Source: Bacillota bacterium (GTDB taxonomy: Bacteria > Bacillota > Clostridia > Acetivibrionales > DSM-2933). Taken from it: a stretch of DNA of 19,773 bases. Made by a program: the position numbers and the translations under genes. The notes beneath the pieces were generated by a model, which saw nothing but the letters and a program-made list of their open reading frames with translations, did not search any database and was not told the DNA's origin. The DNA lies in contig JAUZPS010000026.1 of assembly GCA_030705945.1 (NCBI GenBank), positions 1 to 19,773 on the forward strand. The letters run 5' to 3'. This document shows, piece after piece, positions 8,238 through 15,027 of this stretch. How positions within the stretch are numbered: the stretch's first letter is position 1; each line of letters begins with the position of its first letter.

Positions 8238-8266
8238 ATTGTACCACAGGATTTTATTTTTGGGAA
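8238..8266 (-). promoter_or_regulatory. Candidate extended -10 promoter upstream of the J-domain-like gene
   Basis: On the minus strand TTCCCA (8261-8266) precedes TACAAT (8238-8243) by 17 nt, and TGG directly before the hexamer gives an extended -10 (TGGTACAAT). If used, it yields a leader of roughly 460 nt before the J-domain-like gene. Pattern evidence only. Confidence 0.35.
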
Positions 8267-8341
8267 TATGAATTTTTCCATTTTCTTATTAAAGATAACC
8301 AAATATAAAATTAGTTGTTATATAATCAATATTTATTAAAA

Positions 8342-8815
8342 TTATTCGGGAAAGGTTTTACCTGTAAAAAGTTTAATATTATACGCGCTTAATTCAAATA
8401 CCTGATCCATGGTCATAATTTTCTGATCTTTCAGACGAAGTTGCATCTCATTGTCGATATAACCCTTTTCACAAGCCTTCGAATAAGCTTCCTTATTATT
8501 TGCAGCTTCTCCGTTAAGCTCAAGCAGGATAACAGCCGCCCTGTCAATTGTAAGCCCATCCTCTGTAAAATAAGGCCTTATGCGTTTGTCAAGTTTTAGA
8601 GAATATTTTTCCGGAGCCAATCTGCAAATTCCATTTAAAATAAGCGCCGCCAAATCCTTTTGTGTCGCTTCTTTATCAAATTTATAATCATTATTGGCTC
8701 CTGCAGAAATAAGACCTAGTGAATTCAATTGTTTTACTGAAGTATATGACCAATTATCCACATTTGGATTTTTGACTTTTGTATCCGGAAGATAAACGCC
8801 TTCCTTCTTCAGCAA
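8342..8815 (-). CDS. SLH-domain tail, -1 out of frame with the FAD-dependent oxidoreductase
   Basis: This frame encodes about 157 residues and stays open upstream to base 8833, where it abuts the end of the oxidoreductase gene. It contains one clear S-layer-homology repeat, NWSYTSVKQLNSLGLISAG followed by FDKEATQKDLAALILNGI (residues 21-66). Two weaker ones follow, around TEDGLTIDRAAVILLELNG and ACEKGYIDNEMQLRL...TMDQVFELSAYNI. SLH domains anchor exported proteins to pyruvylated cell-wall polymer. The first start available is a TTG at 8815 without a Shine-Dalgarno site, and the encoded protein would lack any export signal, so an independent gene is unlikely. Read through in the -1 frame from the oxidoreductase, the joined sequence KK-ISGFNELLKKEGVYLPDTK continues smoothly and gives one protein of 615 residues. 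Either a one-base deletion in a homopolymer (real or a sequencing error) or programmed frameshifting would explain it. Confidence 0.8.
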   Translation of the reverse strand: MLKKEGVYLPDTKVKNPNVDNWSYTSVKQLNSLGLISAGANNDYKFDKEATQKDLAALILNGICRLAPEKYSLKLDKRIRPYFTEDGLTIDRAAVILLELNGEAANNKEAYSKACEKGYIDNEMQLRLKDQKIMTMDQVFELSAYNIKLFTGKTFPE

Positions 8816-8829
8816 CTCATTAAATCCGC

Positions 8830-8852
8830 TTATTTTTTTGATCCGATTCCTT
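8830..8852 (-). other. Frameshift junction: A7 slippery tract with SD-like sequence
   Basis: On the minus strand the oxidoreductase frame ends TCA AAA AAA TAA. The last A of TCA plus the two AAA codons form an A-AAA-AAA heptamer (8833-8839) in the exact phase needed for tandem -1 slippage. AAGGA (8848-8852) lies 8 nt upstream and could act as an internal Shine-Dalgarno stimulator, as in dnaX. A weak GGAAG...CTTCC stem occurs about 27 nt downstream. The layout also fits a simple homopolymer indel. Confidence 0.6.
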
Positions 8853-10188
8853 TTACGAAGGTCCTAGGAAGTTCGTTTTTGACAAGCGAATAAACAGCCG
8901 CAATTCCAGAAGACTCTCCCACCGTTATGTTGGAGCCTATTGACGCGCTGCTGCTTGATACCAGCGAAGAATATGATATTTTACTTCCTATCATAAAGAG
9001 GTTATCAATTTCTAGAGGTATAATACATCCCAATGGAATAGAATATTGTAGCGGCTTGCCTATGATATACTTCTCATTAGTATCGTCTGACGAATAAGCT
9101 TCGATAGGATTTGACGCAACAGCTACCTTATCAATAAAATCAGTATTTTGAAGGGCTTCATTGACAGTTAATATATGCTCGCCCTTAAAATGCCTGTATT
9201 CCTTTATTGAAAATTTATCTGCTGTCTTTTCGTAAACTGAATTCTGGAAAGGAATTAATCTGTCTTTTAAAAACTTTGCAAATGTTTTTGCTTCTTCAGT
9301 CGCAATATAATATTGATCCATCAAAGCCTTATCATCTGCCACATTTACATTGAAGGCTTCTAAACCGTGGACAATTATCTTGCCGTCTCCTTCGTTTATA
9401 AACTTGATTTTTCCTAATCTGAAATTTGCATTGACAGGTTTGTAGGCGGATAAAGCTCCTTTTAATCTTTCAATTTTGTCCTGGCTAAGGCTATCTTCCA
9501 CCTCAGACCATTTAATATTGGAGATTTCAAAGTTTATGCTAACCGGAGCGTATACATTTTTAAGATTGATATCTTCCGCTCCCTTAAAACACGGCGCTTT
9601 ACACTTTACTAAGAGTTCCCCGTATTTTGAAGCGTCAATAAATCTTTTTCCAAAATAACTGCCTTCTTTTCCGTCAACAACAAGATTAATGCCATAAATA
9701 ATATTATTATCCACCGCGGGAGATTTTAATGACGCGCCATATATAACCTCCAGGTTATTGACTGACTTAACCAGCTTTTCCATCACGCTTTTATATTTCT
9801 GAGGCGATATCTCATTTCCCAAAGCGCTGATAATTTCAGTGAATATGCCTCTATTTAAAACCTCATTGTTAATACCGATGTCCGGCTCAAAATTAAAATC
9901 CAATGAACCGCAGATAGAGCCTCCGAGATCATTTCCTGTCGCAACCAGCAACGTCTTAGCTCCTGCTCTGGCAGCAGTAACTGCAGCCGCAATTCCTTCA
10001 GGTTCCTCACCAAATACAATTACGTCATATTTGTCGCTCTCTCTTATAAGGTCCTTCTTAGCCCAACCAAAATTACCGCTGGTAGTTTTTATGCTTGTGT
10101 CCTTCTTAATCATTGGCTTTAACCCGAATTGATATACACAAAACATACAAACAAGAAATATACCTAGTCTGATAAGCTTGTCCTTCAT
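8830..10188 (-). CDS. Membrane-anchored FAD-dependent oxidoreductase (catalytic part)
   Basis: This 452-residue protein begins with a signal-anchor (LIRLGIFLVCMFCVYQFG, about residues 5-22), so the bulk lies outside the membrane. A Rossmann-type FAD site follows: DVIVFGEEPEGIAAAVTAARAG with a downstream acidic/hydrophobic strand. Its glycine motif is degenerate (G-E-E-P-E-G instead of GxGxxG). The C-terminal flavin-binding region is recognisable in PLGCIIPLEIDNLFMIGSKI and in SIGSNITVGESSGIAAVYSL, as in FAD-dependent oxidoreductases of the PF12831 type. The substrate is unknown. I placed the start at the ATG at 10188, which has GGAGG 5 nt upstream. The frame is open 42 nt further, but that extension has no such site and would precede the signal-anchor with a Cys-rich stretch. 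The frame stops at an A7 tract, and an SLH tail continues in the -1 frame, so the natural product was probably a wall-attached 615-residue enzyme. Confidence 0.85.
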   Translation of the reverse strand: MKDKLIRLGIFLVCMFCVYQFGLKPMIKKDTSIKTTSGNFGWAKKDLIRESDKYDVIVFGEEPEGIAAAVTAARAGAKTLLVATGNDLGGSICGSLDFNFEPDIGINNEVLNRGIFTEIISALGNEISPQKYKSVMEKLVKSVNNLEVIYGASLKSPAVDNNIIYGINLVVDGKEGSYFGKRFIDASKYGELLVKCKAPCFKGAEDINLKNVYAPVSINFEISNIKWSEVEDSLSQDKIERLKGALSAYKPVNANFRLGKIKFINEGDGKIIVHGLEAFNVNVADDKALMDQYYIATEEAKTFAKFLKDRLIPFQNSVYEKTADKFSIKEYRHFKGEHILTVNEALQNTDFIDKVAVASNPIEAYSSDDTNEKYIIGKPLQYSIPLGCIIPLEIDNLFMIGSKISYSSLVSSSSASIGSNITVGESSGIAAVYSLVKNELPRTFVKGIGSKK

Positions 10189-10352
10189 ATTCCCTCCAAA
10201 TCCGGCACAGGACATACAACAAAACAACATCCTTTAAACCAAAGAAGTTTATATGCTTTTTTAGAAATGAAAAATCGCGAATTAAAAATAATAATATGAT
10301 AATTGATAAATTTTAGGCTTTCTATTCTTACAAATATTTACTTTATTTTTTA

Positions 10353-10958
10353 CTATTTATCCTTTATTGTATATGTTCCTTTTACAATTAACCAGCAACC
10401 TGTTACTGCTTTGATTCCCCTTCCATCATCTCTGGAAACCAATAGCAGATGATTGTCTGCAATCGCCGCGCCAGCGCCCAAATCAGTTCCTTTTGCCGCC
10501 GTAATGTCTGAAAGTCCACCAAATTTTCCGGCTATAGCTTTGGCTTGTCCCGATCTAACAATCAATTCCGCGCTAGCTCCGGCAATAAGCATTTGGCCGG
10601 CTTTAAGTTCTACAGGCTGGAATTTAAAGGATTCCGGATCAATATCTTTTATCTGCTTATTAAGCAAATCATTTGCTTCGGTGATTTTAGCTATTTTTTG
10701 ATTTGAATCGCTGAGCTTTTGAGTCAAATCGTTGATTGTAGTATTTGCCGCATCCAACTTGACGCCAAGCTCAGCGATTTTCTGGTCAACGTAACTCTGC
10801 GTAATCACCGGATCGGAATCTGAGCCTGGATCTGGCGTGGCGGTTGTCGCAGTTGTCGCTGCTGTTACCGCTTTAACAATATGTACCGTAAAAAAGCATG
10901 TCATTATAATCAATAATAACATAAAATATTTGTATTTAAATAATCTTGACCTTTTCAT
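10353..10958 (-). CDS. Exported coiled-coil protein with conserved C-terminal domain
   Basis: This is a 201-residue protein with an N-terminal signal or anchor segment (YFMLLLIIMTCFFTVHIVKA, about residues 11-30). A low-complexity Ala/Thr linker with an acidic end (PDPGSDSDP) follows, and then a heptad-like helix at about 55-108 (YVDQKIAELGVKLDAANTTINDLTQKL). The compact C-terminal domain at about 115-198 contains AGQMLIAGASAELIVRSGQAKAI, GLSDITAAKGTDL, NHLLLVSRDDGRGIKA and ends in VKGTYTI. I have seen this type of C-terminus in exported Firmicutes proteins but know no function or domain name for it. The start ATG has GGGGG 8 nt upstream. It lies 20 nt after the ndoA toxin gene, so it may be co-transcribed with the toxin-antitoxin pair. 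Export and structure are well supported; the role is unknown. Confidence 0.8.
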   Translation of the reverse strand: MKRSRLFKYKYFMLLLIIMTCFFTVHIVKAVTAATTATTATPDPGSDSDPVITQSYVDQKIAELGVKLDAANTTINDLTQKLSDSNQKIAKITEANDLLNKQIKDIDPESFKFQPVELKAGQMLIAGASAELIVRSGQAKAIAGKFGGLSDITAAKGTDLGAGAAIADNHLLLVSRDDGRGIKAVTGCWLIVKGTYTIKDK

Positions 10959-10978
10959 CTTTTGTCCCCCTAGATATA

Positions 10979-11329
10979 TCAGATATCTGTCAGTCCAAAA
11001 CTGACGCTGATGGCATCATTGACCCTTTCCATTAACTCTTCATCTAAATGACCTATCTTTTCCCTAATCCGTACTTTATCTATCGTTCTTATCTGTTCCA
11101 AAAGTATAACTGAATCCTTAGCCAAACCGTATTCCTTAGCGCCAATTTCAATGTGCGTAGGAAGCTTCGCCTTGTTAATCTGGGATGTTATGGCTGCTGC
11201 TATTACAGTCGGGCTATATTTGTTGCCGATGTCATTTTGGACTACCAAAACCGGCCTTATACCTCCTTGTTCAGATCCAATAACTGGACTCAAGTCGGCA
11301 TAAAAAATATCTCCACGTTTTATTACCAC
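10979..11329 (-). CDS. ndoA: EndoA/MazF-family endoribonuclease toxin
   Basis: This 116-residue protein is co-linear with Bacillus subtilis EndoA (MazF family), which is also 116 residues and cleaves mRNA at specific short sequences (UACAU in B. subtilis). Conserved stretches include RGDIFYADLSPVIGSEQGGIRPVLVVQNDIGN at the N-terminus, AAITSQINKAKLPTHIEI in the middle and KDSVILLEQIRTIDK near residue 80. The start is a GTG that overlaps the antitoxin stop codon by one base, so translation is coupled and the antitoxin is made first. In many Firmicutes this pair sits directly behind alr, as here. Cleavage specificity in this organism is inferred only. Confidence 0.96.
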   Translation of the reverse strand: MVIKRGDIFYADLSPVIGSEQGGIRPVLVVQNDIGNKYSPTVIAAAITSQINKAKLPTHIEIGAKEYGLAKDSVILLEQIRTIDKVRIREKIGHLDEELMERVNDAISVSFGLTDI

Positions 11330-11607
11330 TATATTTCCAACTCCCCAAGTCGTTCCTCATATTTTTGCTGCTGCTCATTGTCCGCATCAAAACACATCTC
11401 TGCCAGTTTAGCATTAATTTCAGCCATCTCCTGGTAACCTTTTTTCATTTTATCCCTCATTTCAATTTTTCTTTTTTCTCTGATATATAGCTTCATTGCT
11501 TTCCGGACAAACTCACTCCTGTTTATTTTTTCAACAGTAACAATTTCATCAACTTCTTTTAAAAGATTGTCTGGAAGACTCACTAATATTTTTTTTAATT
11601 CAGACAA
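11329..11607 (-). CDS. ndoAI: Ribbon-helix-helix antitoxin of the EndoA system
   Basis: This 92-residue protein has a ribbon-helix-helix (CopG/MetJ-type) DNA-binding N-terminus: KKILVSLPDNLLKEVDEIV, then NRSEFVRKAMKLYIREK (residues 5-46). A helical C-terminal tail (RDKMKKGYQEMAEINAKLAEM) is expected to wrap and inhibit the toxin. The start is a TTG, 7 nt after a GGGGGG run that serves as ribosome site; no ATG alternative exists near it. It overlaps ndoA by one base. Such antitoxins usually repress their own promoter. A good candidate promoter lies about 250 nt upstream, which would give an unusually long leader. Confidence 0.95.
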   Translation of the reverse strand: MSELKKILVSLPDNLLKEVDEIVTVEKINRSEFVRKAMKLYIREKRKIEMRDKMKKGYQEMAEINAKLAEMCFDADNEQQQKYEERLGELEI

Positions 11608-11942
11608 AAATAACCCCCCATTCTTATAGTCGGGTACCTATCTTTAAAATTACTTTTTGTGTTTTTAAGACGGCGACAAATACTACTTCCATTACGCTTA
11701 AAAGAGCATCATTAAGGAAGTGATACATTACCTAATTTAAAACTTTTTTATGGTTTGGATGGTTTATTAATAAAGGCACTTAAAGTATTTTAAAAATTTG
11801 GGTATCTTTTGAAAATTGAAATCTTAAAATAAAATATTTTATATATTATATATATCATTATATAACCCTTTATATTCATGGGTCAAATTAAAATATTATT
11901 ACTCAAGTTCAAAACCTGCTTGTAATTATTGCCATACCCTTT
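11608..11942. other. Intergenic region with long putative leader of ndoAI
   Basis: No gene is apparent in this gap between alr and ndoAI. It holds the promoter candidate at 11857-11886 and an imperfect hairpin (ACTTCC at 11685-11690 pairing with GGAAGT at 11716-11721, with partial pairing inside). No intrinsic terminator is visible directly after alr, so alr transcripts may run into the toxin-antitoxin genes. Confidence 0.45.
11857..11886 (-). promoter_or_regulatory. Candidate promoter of the ndoAI-ndoA operon
   Basis: On the minus strand TTGACC (11881-11886) is followed after 18 nt by TATAAT (11857-11862). Both hexamers are close to the sigma-A consensus. The start of ndoAI is about 250 nt downstream. 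Confidence 0.55.
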
Positions 11943-13112
11943 TCATATTAAATAATTCAGTACTTTTTGTATTTCACCTCCTTTTAAATATACTCTCGGT
12001 ATTCTCTTTCCTATAATACATACAATTTCATAATTAATTGTTCCAATACTTGAGGCAATTTCATCAACAGTTATTTCATTTTCACCCTGTTTTCCGAATA
12101 ATACAACTTCGTCGCCTGTCCGAACTTCACTCTTAAGATCAGATACATCGACCAGACACTGATCCATGCAAATCCGTCCGACTATTGGGGCAAATTCTCC
12201 ATTTATCAGTACTTTGCCCTTATTGCTTAATAGCCTTGTATAGCCATCCGCATAACCTATCGGGATCGTTGCAATTTTACTTACCCTATTGGTTGTATAT
12301 GTTCTACCATAGCTTATACATGTATTATTCTCAACTTCTTTAACAAGTATTACATTTGCTTTCAAAGTCATTGCAGGTTTTAAATTTATTTTCTGTGTAT
12401 CAACTTCATTTGAAGGATACATGCCATACTGAATTATGCCTGGTCTTACCATATTGAGATGCATGTGAGGAAATTCCATAATCGCCGCGCTGTTTGCCAC
12501 ATGTTTAATGGGTATATATACTCCAATTCTATTAAGCTCGCTGCATATACCCATAAACCTTTCAAACTGCATGTTTGTGTAGCTTTTGTCTTTCTCGTCA
12601 GCCGAGGCGAAATGGGTAAAAAGTCCTTCAATTATTATCCTTGGAAGCTTACTTATTTCCATAACATTTTTAATAGCGCTGTAACCGGGCATAAAACCAA
12701 CCCTTGTCATTCCCGTATCTATCTTAATATGAATTTTTACATTCCTTTTTTGCCTTACCGCTTCTTCTGAAAGCGCCCTGGCAAGATCATGGCTGAATAC
12801 CGCCTGGGTAACATTATATTTTATTATATCGGCAACTCTCACAGGATCAGTATAGCTTAAAATTAATATTGGAACATCAATATTATTTTTTCTAAGCTGA
12901 ATGGCTTCATCCAACATAGAAACGGCAAGGCAGGTAGCGCCATTTTCCAATAATTCGCGCACAACTTCCATAACGCCATGTCCATATGCATCAGCTTTTA
13001 CTACTCCCATTATTTCCGATTTTTTATTTGTTATTCTTCTTATTTCTCTAATATTATGAGCAATTGCGTCAAGATCAACCTCTGCCCATGCTCTATTAAA
13101 TTTTTGCCCCAT
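11943..13112 (-). CDS. alr: Alanine racemase
   Basis: This 389-residue PLP enzyme interconverts L- and D-alanine and supplies D-Ala for peptidoglycan. VVKADAYGHG at residues 37-46 places the PLP lysine at K39, the same number as in Geobacillus Alr. SYGRTY places the second catalytic base at Y268. HVANSAAIMEFP (about 204-215), MVRPGIIQYG and GRICMDQ are further family signatures. The N-terminal TIM barrel and C-terminal beta domain are both complete. The start ATG has AAGGGA 4 nt upstream; a TATAAT-like -10 candidate lies at 13158-13163 but with a poor -35. It follows nnr at 188 nt with a repeat element between, so nnr-alr co-transcription is uncertain. Confidence 0.97.
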   Translation of the reverse strand: MGQKFNRAWAEVDLDAIAHNIREIRRITNKKSEIMGVVKADAYGHGVMEVVRELLENGATCLAVSMLDEAIQLRKNNIDVPILILSYTDPVRVADIIKYNVTQAVFSHDLARALSEEAVRQKRNVKIHIKIDTGMTRVGFMPGYSAIKNVMEISKLPRIIIEGLFTHFASADEKDKSYTNMQFERFMGICSELNRIGVYIPIKHVANSAAIMEFPHMHLNMVRPGIIQYGMYPSNEVDTQKINLKPAMTLKANVILVKEVENNTCISYGRTYTTNRVSKIATIPIGYADGYTRLLSNKGKVLINGEFAPIVGRICMDQCLVDVSDLKSEVRTGDEVVLFGKQGENEITVDEIASSIGTINYEIVCIIGKRIPRVYLKGGEIQKVLNYLI

Positions 13113-13198
13113 ATTATCCCTTCTCTATCTATTATTATTTTGTATTTCAAATTTTATATTATAGAAGTTGCGAAAAAGATTTTACATTAAAAATGCAG

Positions 13199-13304
13199 TT
13201 AAGGTAGTATCAAAAAAACTTATCAACTGGTCGTTTCAAAAACTTGATATAATGAGTTTTCATCATACAAAACTTGAACAAGGAATTTTTTGAAACGCCC
13301 TTAA
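13199..13304 (+). repeat. MITE-like element, copy A (inverted relative to copy B)
   Basis: This 106-bp element is bounded by TTAA on both sides. Its ends are imperfect terminal inverted repeats: TTAAGGTAGTATCAAAAAA on the left and, reading inward from the right, TTAAGGGCGTTTCAAAAAA (16 of 19 match). It matches copy B (14904-15010) in the opposite orientation. The inner 72 bp (13233-13304) differ at only a few positions, with one gap; the outer 30 bp are looser. The TAA stop of nnr (13301-13303) is inside its right end. Confidence 0.75.
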
Positions 13305-14854
13305 ACAATTTGCAGTTTTTTAATTGCATAAGGCAATTCTTTAACCAAATCCCCTGCTATAAGTCCGTGCTGACCCATTTTCTCAGCAGTCATATCTCCT
13401 GCTAATCCATGTATATAAACTCCGGCAATTGCCGCTTTTTCAGGCTCCATTCCCTGGCCAATAAAGCCTGCTATTATTCCGGTCAGAACGTCTCCGGTTC
13501 CCGCAGTGGCCATACCAGGGTTTCCAGTGGGATTTATATGGATATTTCCATCCGGCAAGGCAATAATTGTCCGCATTCCCTTCAATACAGTTATTACGTT
13601 ATATTTGTCGGCAAATTTCATTGCAAGCTTTATTCTATCATTTTGGATATCTTTAATGCTTATGCCAAGTAATCTTGACATTTCTCCCGGATGCGGAGTT
13701 ATTACGCATGGAACCTTAATTTTTTTTAACATGGAAATATCCTCGGAAACAGCGTTTAAGGCATCTGCGTCCAAAACTAAAGGAATGGATGAATTTTCAA
13801 AGATATTTATCATAATCTCCTTTATGTTTTCATTGGTTGATAAACCCGGACCAATGGCTAGAACCTTCATATTCTGCATCTTTTTAAGTATTTCTCCGCA
13901 GCTCTCATCTGCCAGGTAGCCCTTAGTATGATCCTCTAGGGGAAAAGTTATTGGTTCAAGCAGATGGGACTGATATATGCCGGCTAAGGAAGCCGGAACT
14001 CCCAAATATACAAGCCCAGCCCCTGATCTTAGAGCGGCATTGGCGCAAAGGCATCCTGAGCCGATCATGCCAGTAGACCCACTTACAATAAAAACTCTGC
14101 CGTAATCACCCTTGCTGCTTTGGCTGGATCTTACAGGAATTATTGATGAAACTTCTTCCTTACATATTATATTAGTTTTAATATTTAATGACTTAATTAT
14201 AAAATCAGGTATTCCAATATCCGAAACCGCCAATTCTCCGGTATAATCGCAGCCTGGATATACCGAAAGTCCTATCTTGGGTAATACAAATGTTACAGTC
14301 TTATCAGCCTTTATGCATTTACCCTCAATTTTGCCGTTTTCTCCATTGATTCCAGATGGTATGTCAATAGCTATGGTAAGTTTGCCAGAATTGTTTATTG
14401 CGTCTATTATTTCGTCTATTAAGCCCTTTACCTGTCCTTTAAACCCTGTTCCGAATATTCCGTCCAGTATAAGGTCACAACCTTCTAATTCCATCTCCAA
14501 ATCAAAAATCTGGCTCGAATCTGTTAACTCAACTGTCTCTATTTTCATCTTCTCTATTATTTTTAAATTTATTGCAGGATCATTCTTAATATCTGACTTT
14601 TGCGAGGTTAAGAAGACCTTTACTAAAGCTCCCTTGTTATAAAGATGTCTTGCTGCGGCAAAAGCGTCTCCGCCGTTATTACCCTTTCCCGCGATAACAA
14701 TGATTCTCTTCCCGCAGATAGAATCAAAACCTTTTAAGACTTCTTCTACCACCTTCAACGCCGCATTTTCCATTAATACAATTGAAGGTATTCCAATTTT
14801 ATTTATTGCCTCAGAATCTATCATGTTCATTTGCTCAGGCGTTACAACCTTCAT
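13301..14854 (-). CDS. nnr: Bifunctional NAD(P)H-hydrate epimerase / ADP-dependent dehydratase
   Basis: This 517-residue repair enzyme has two domains. The YjeF-N domain (about 1-215) epimerises hydrated NAD(P)H; it shows AGKGNNGGDAFAAARHL, with GKGNNGGD at 56-63. The ribokinase-like C-terminal domain (about 225-510) dehydrates S-NAD(P)HX using ADP; it shows KGDYGRVFIVSGS (248-260), LDADALN (361-367), TPHPGEM (386-392) and NPGMATAGTGDVLTG with GTGD at 452-455 and the catalytic Asp at 455. The start ATG has GGAGG 7 nt upstream. The gene lies before alr, as is common in Firmicutes, although acpS, often its neighbour, is absent. It is bracketed by two related inverted repeats, and its stop codon lies in one of them. 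A perfect 21-nt palindrome sits 23 nt before its start. Confidence 0.96.
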   Translation of the reverse strand: MKVVTPEQMNMIDSEAINKIGIPSIVLMENAALKVVEEVLKGFDSICGKRIIVIAGKGNNGGDAFAAARHLYNKGALVKVFLTSQKSDIKNDPAINLKIIEKMKIETVELTDSSQIFDLEMELEGCDLILDGIFGTGFKGQVKGLIDEIIDAINNSGKLTIAIDIPSGINGENGKIEGKCIKADKTVTFVLPKIGLSVYPGCDYTGELAVSDIGIPDFIIKSLNIKTNIICKEEVSSIIPVRSSQSSKGDYGRVFIVSGSTGMIGSGCLCANAALRSGAGLVYLGVPASLAGIYQSHLLEPITFPLEDHTKGYLADESCGEILKKMQNMKVLAIGPGLSTNENIKEIMINIFENSSIPLVLDADALNAVSEDISMLKKIKVPCVITPHPGEMSRLLGISIKDIQNDRIKLAMKFADKYNVITVLKGMRTIIALPDGNIHINPTGNPGMATAGTGDVLTGIIAGFIGQGMEPEKAAIAGVYIHGLAGDMTAEKMGQHGLIAGDLVKELPYAIKKLQIV

Positions 14855-14876
14855 AAATAAACCTCCATATAAAGAA

Positions 14877-14897
14877 TTAAACCGCCAGGCGGTTTAA
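14877..14897. promoter_or_regulatory. Perfect palindrome just upstream of nnr
   Basis: TTAAACCGCC and its exact complement GGCGGTTTAA flank one central base. The palindrome is 23 nt from the nnr start codon. As RNA it makes a 9-bp GC-core stem with a 3-nt loop followed by TTCTTT, so it could be a weak terminator for the coiled-coil gene. As DNA it is a symmetrical operator-like dyad. Confidence 0.5.
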
Positions 14898-14903
14898 CAC
14901 ATA

Positions 14904-15010
14904 TTAAGGGCGTTTCAAAAAGTTCCTTGTTCAAGTTTATATGACGAAAACCCATTATATCAAGTTTTTGAAACCCCAAGTATACAATTTTCTTTTTGAT
15001 ACTGTCTTAT
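14904..15010 (-). repeat. MITE-like element, copy B (inverted relative to copy A)
   Basis: This element is the second copy of the element at 13199-13304, in opposite orientation. The left end TTAAGGGCGTTTCAAAAAG and the right end read inward (ATAAGACAGTATCAAAAAG) match at 14 of 19 positions. The shared core with copy A covers 14904-14974. It fills the gap between the coiled-coil gene and nnr. No transposase is present in the window. Confidence 0.75.
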
Positions 15011-15027
15011 TCATTTTATTCATATTA

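Larger units (their letters stand above)
7773..8341. other. AT-rich intergenic region, no gene seen
   Basis: This gap holds no frame with a ribosome site longer than the 11-codon leader described above. A 9-bp inverted repeat (ATTTCACTT at 7911-7919 and its complement at 7964-7972) is present. No clear intrinsic terminator follows the SLH frame that ends at 8342. A TATAAT on the minus strand occurs within the second arm region but lacks a good -35. Confidence 0.5.

Noticed and set aside
8342..8815. SLH frame as an independent gene starting at TTG 8815
   Set aside because: There is no ribosome site and no export signal, and the frame is open upstream to the exact end of the oxidoreductase, so it is better read as its out-of-frame tail.
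10231..10352. Riboswitch or terminator in the gap before the FAD oxidoreductase
   Set aside because: I see no conserved aptamer-like pattern, GC-rich stem or U-tract in this short AT-rich gap.
11815..11862. Very AT-rich stretch as a possible replication or recombination site
   Set aside because: No iterons, DnaA-box clusters or attachment-like repeats are seen. A promoter explains the TATAAT in it.
13506..13919. Plus-strand frame opposite nnr
   Set aside because: Antisense shadow of a conserved enzyme; no start context or recognisable protein features.
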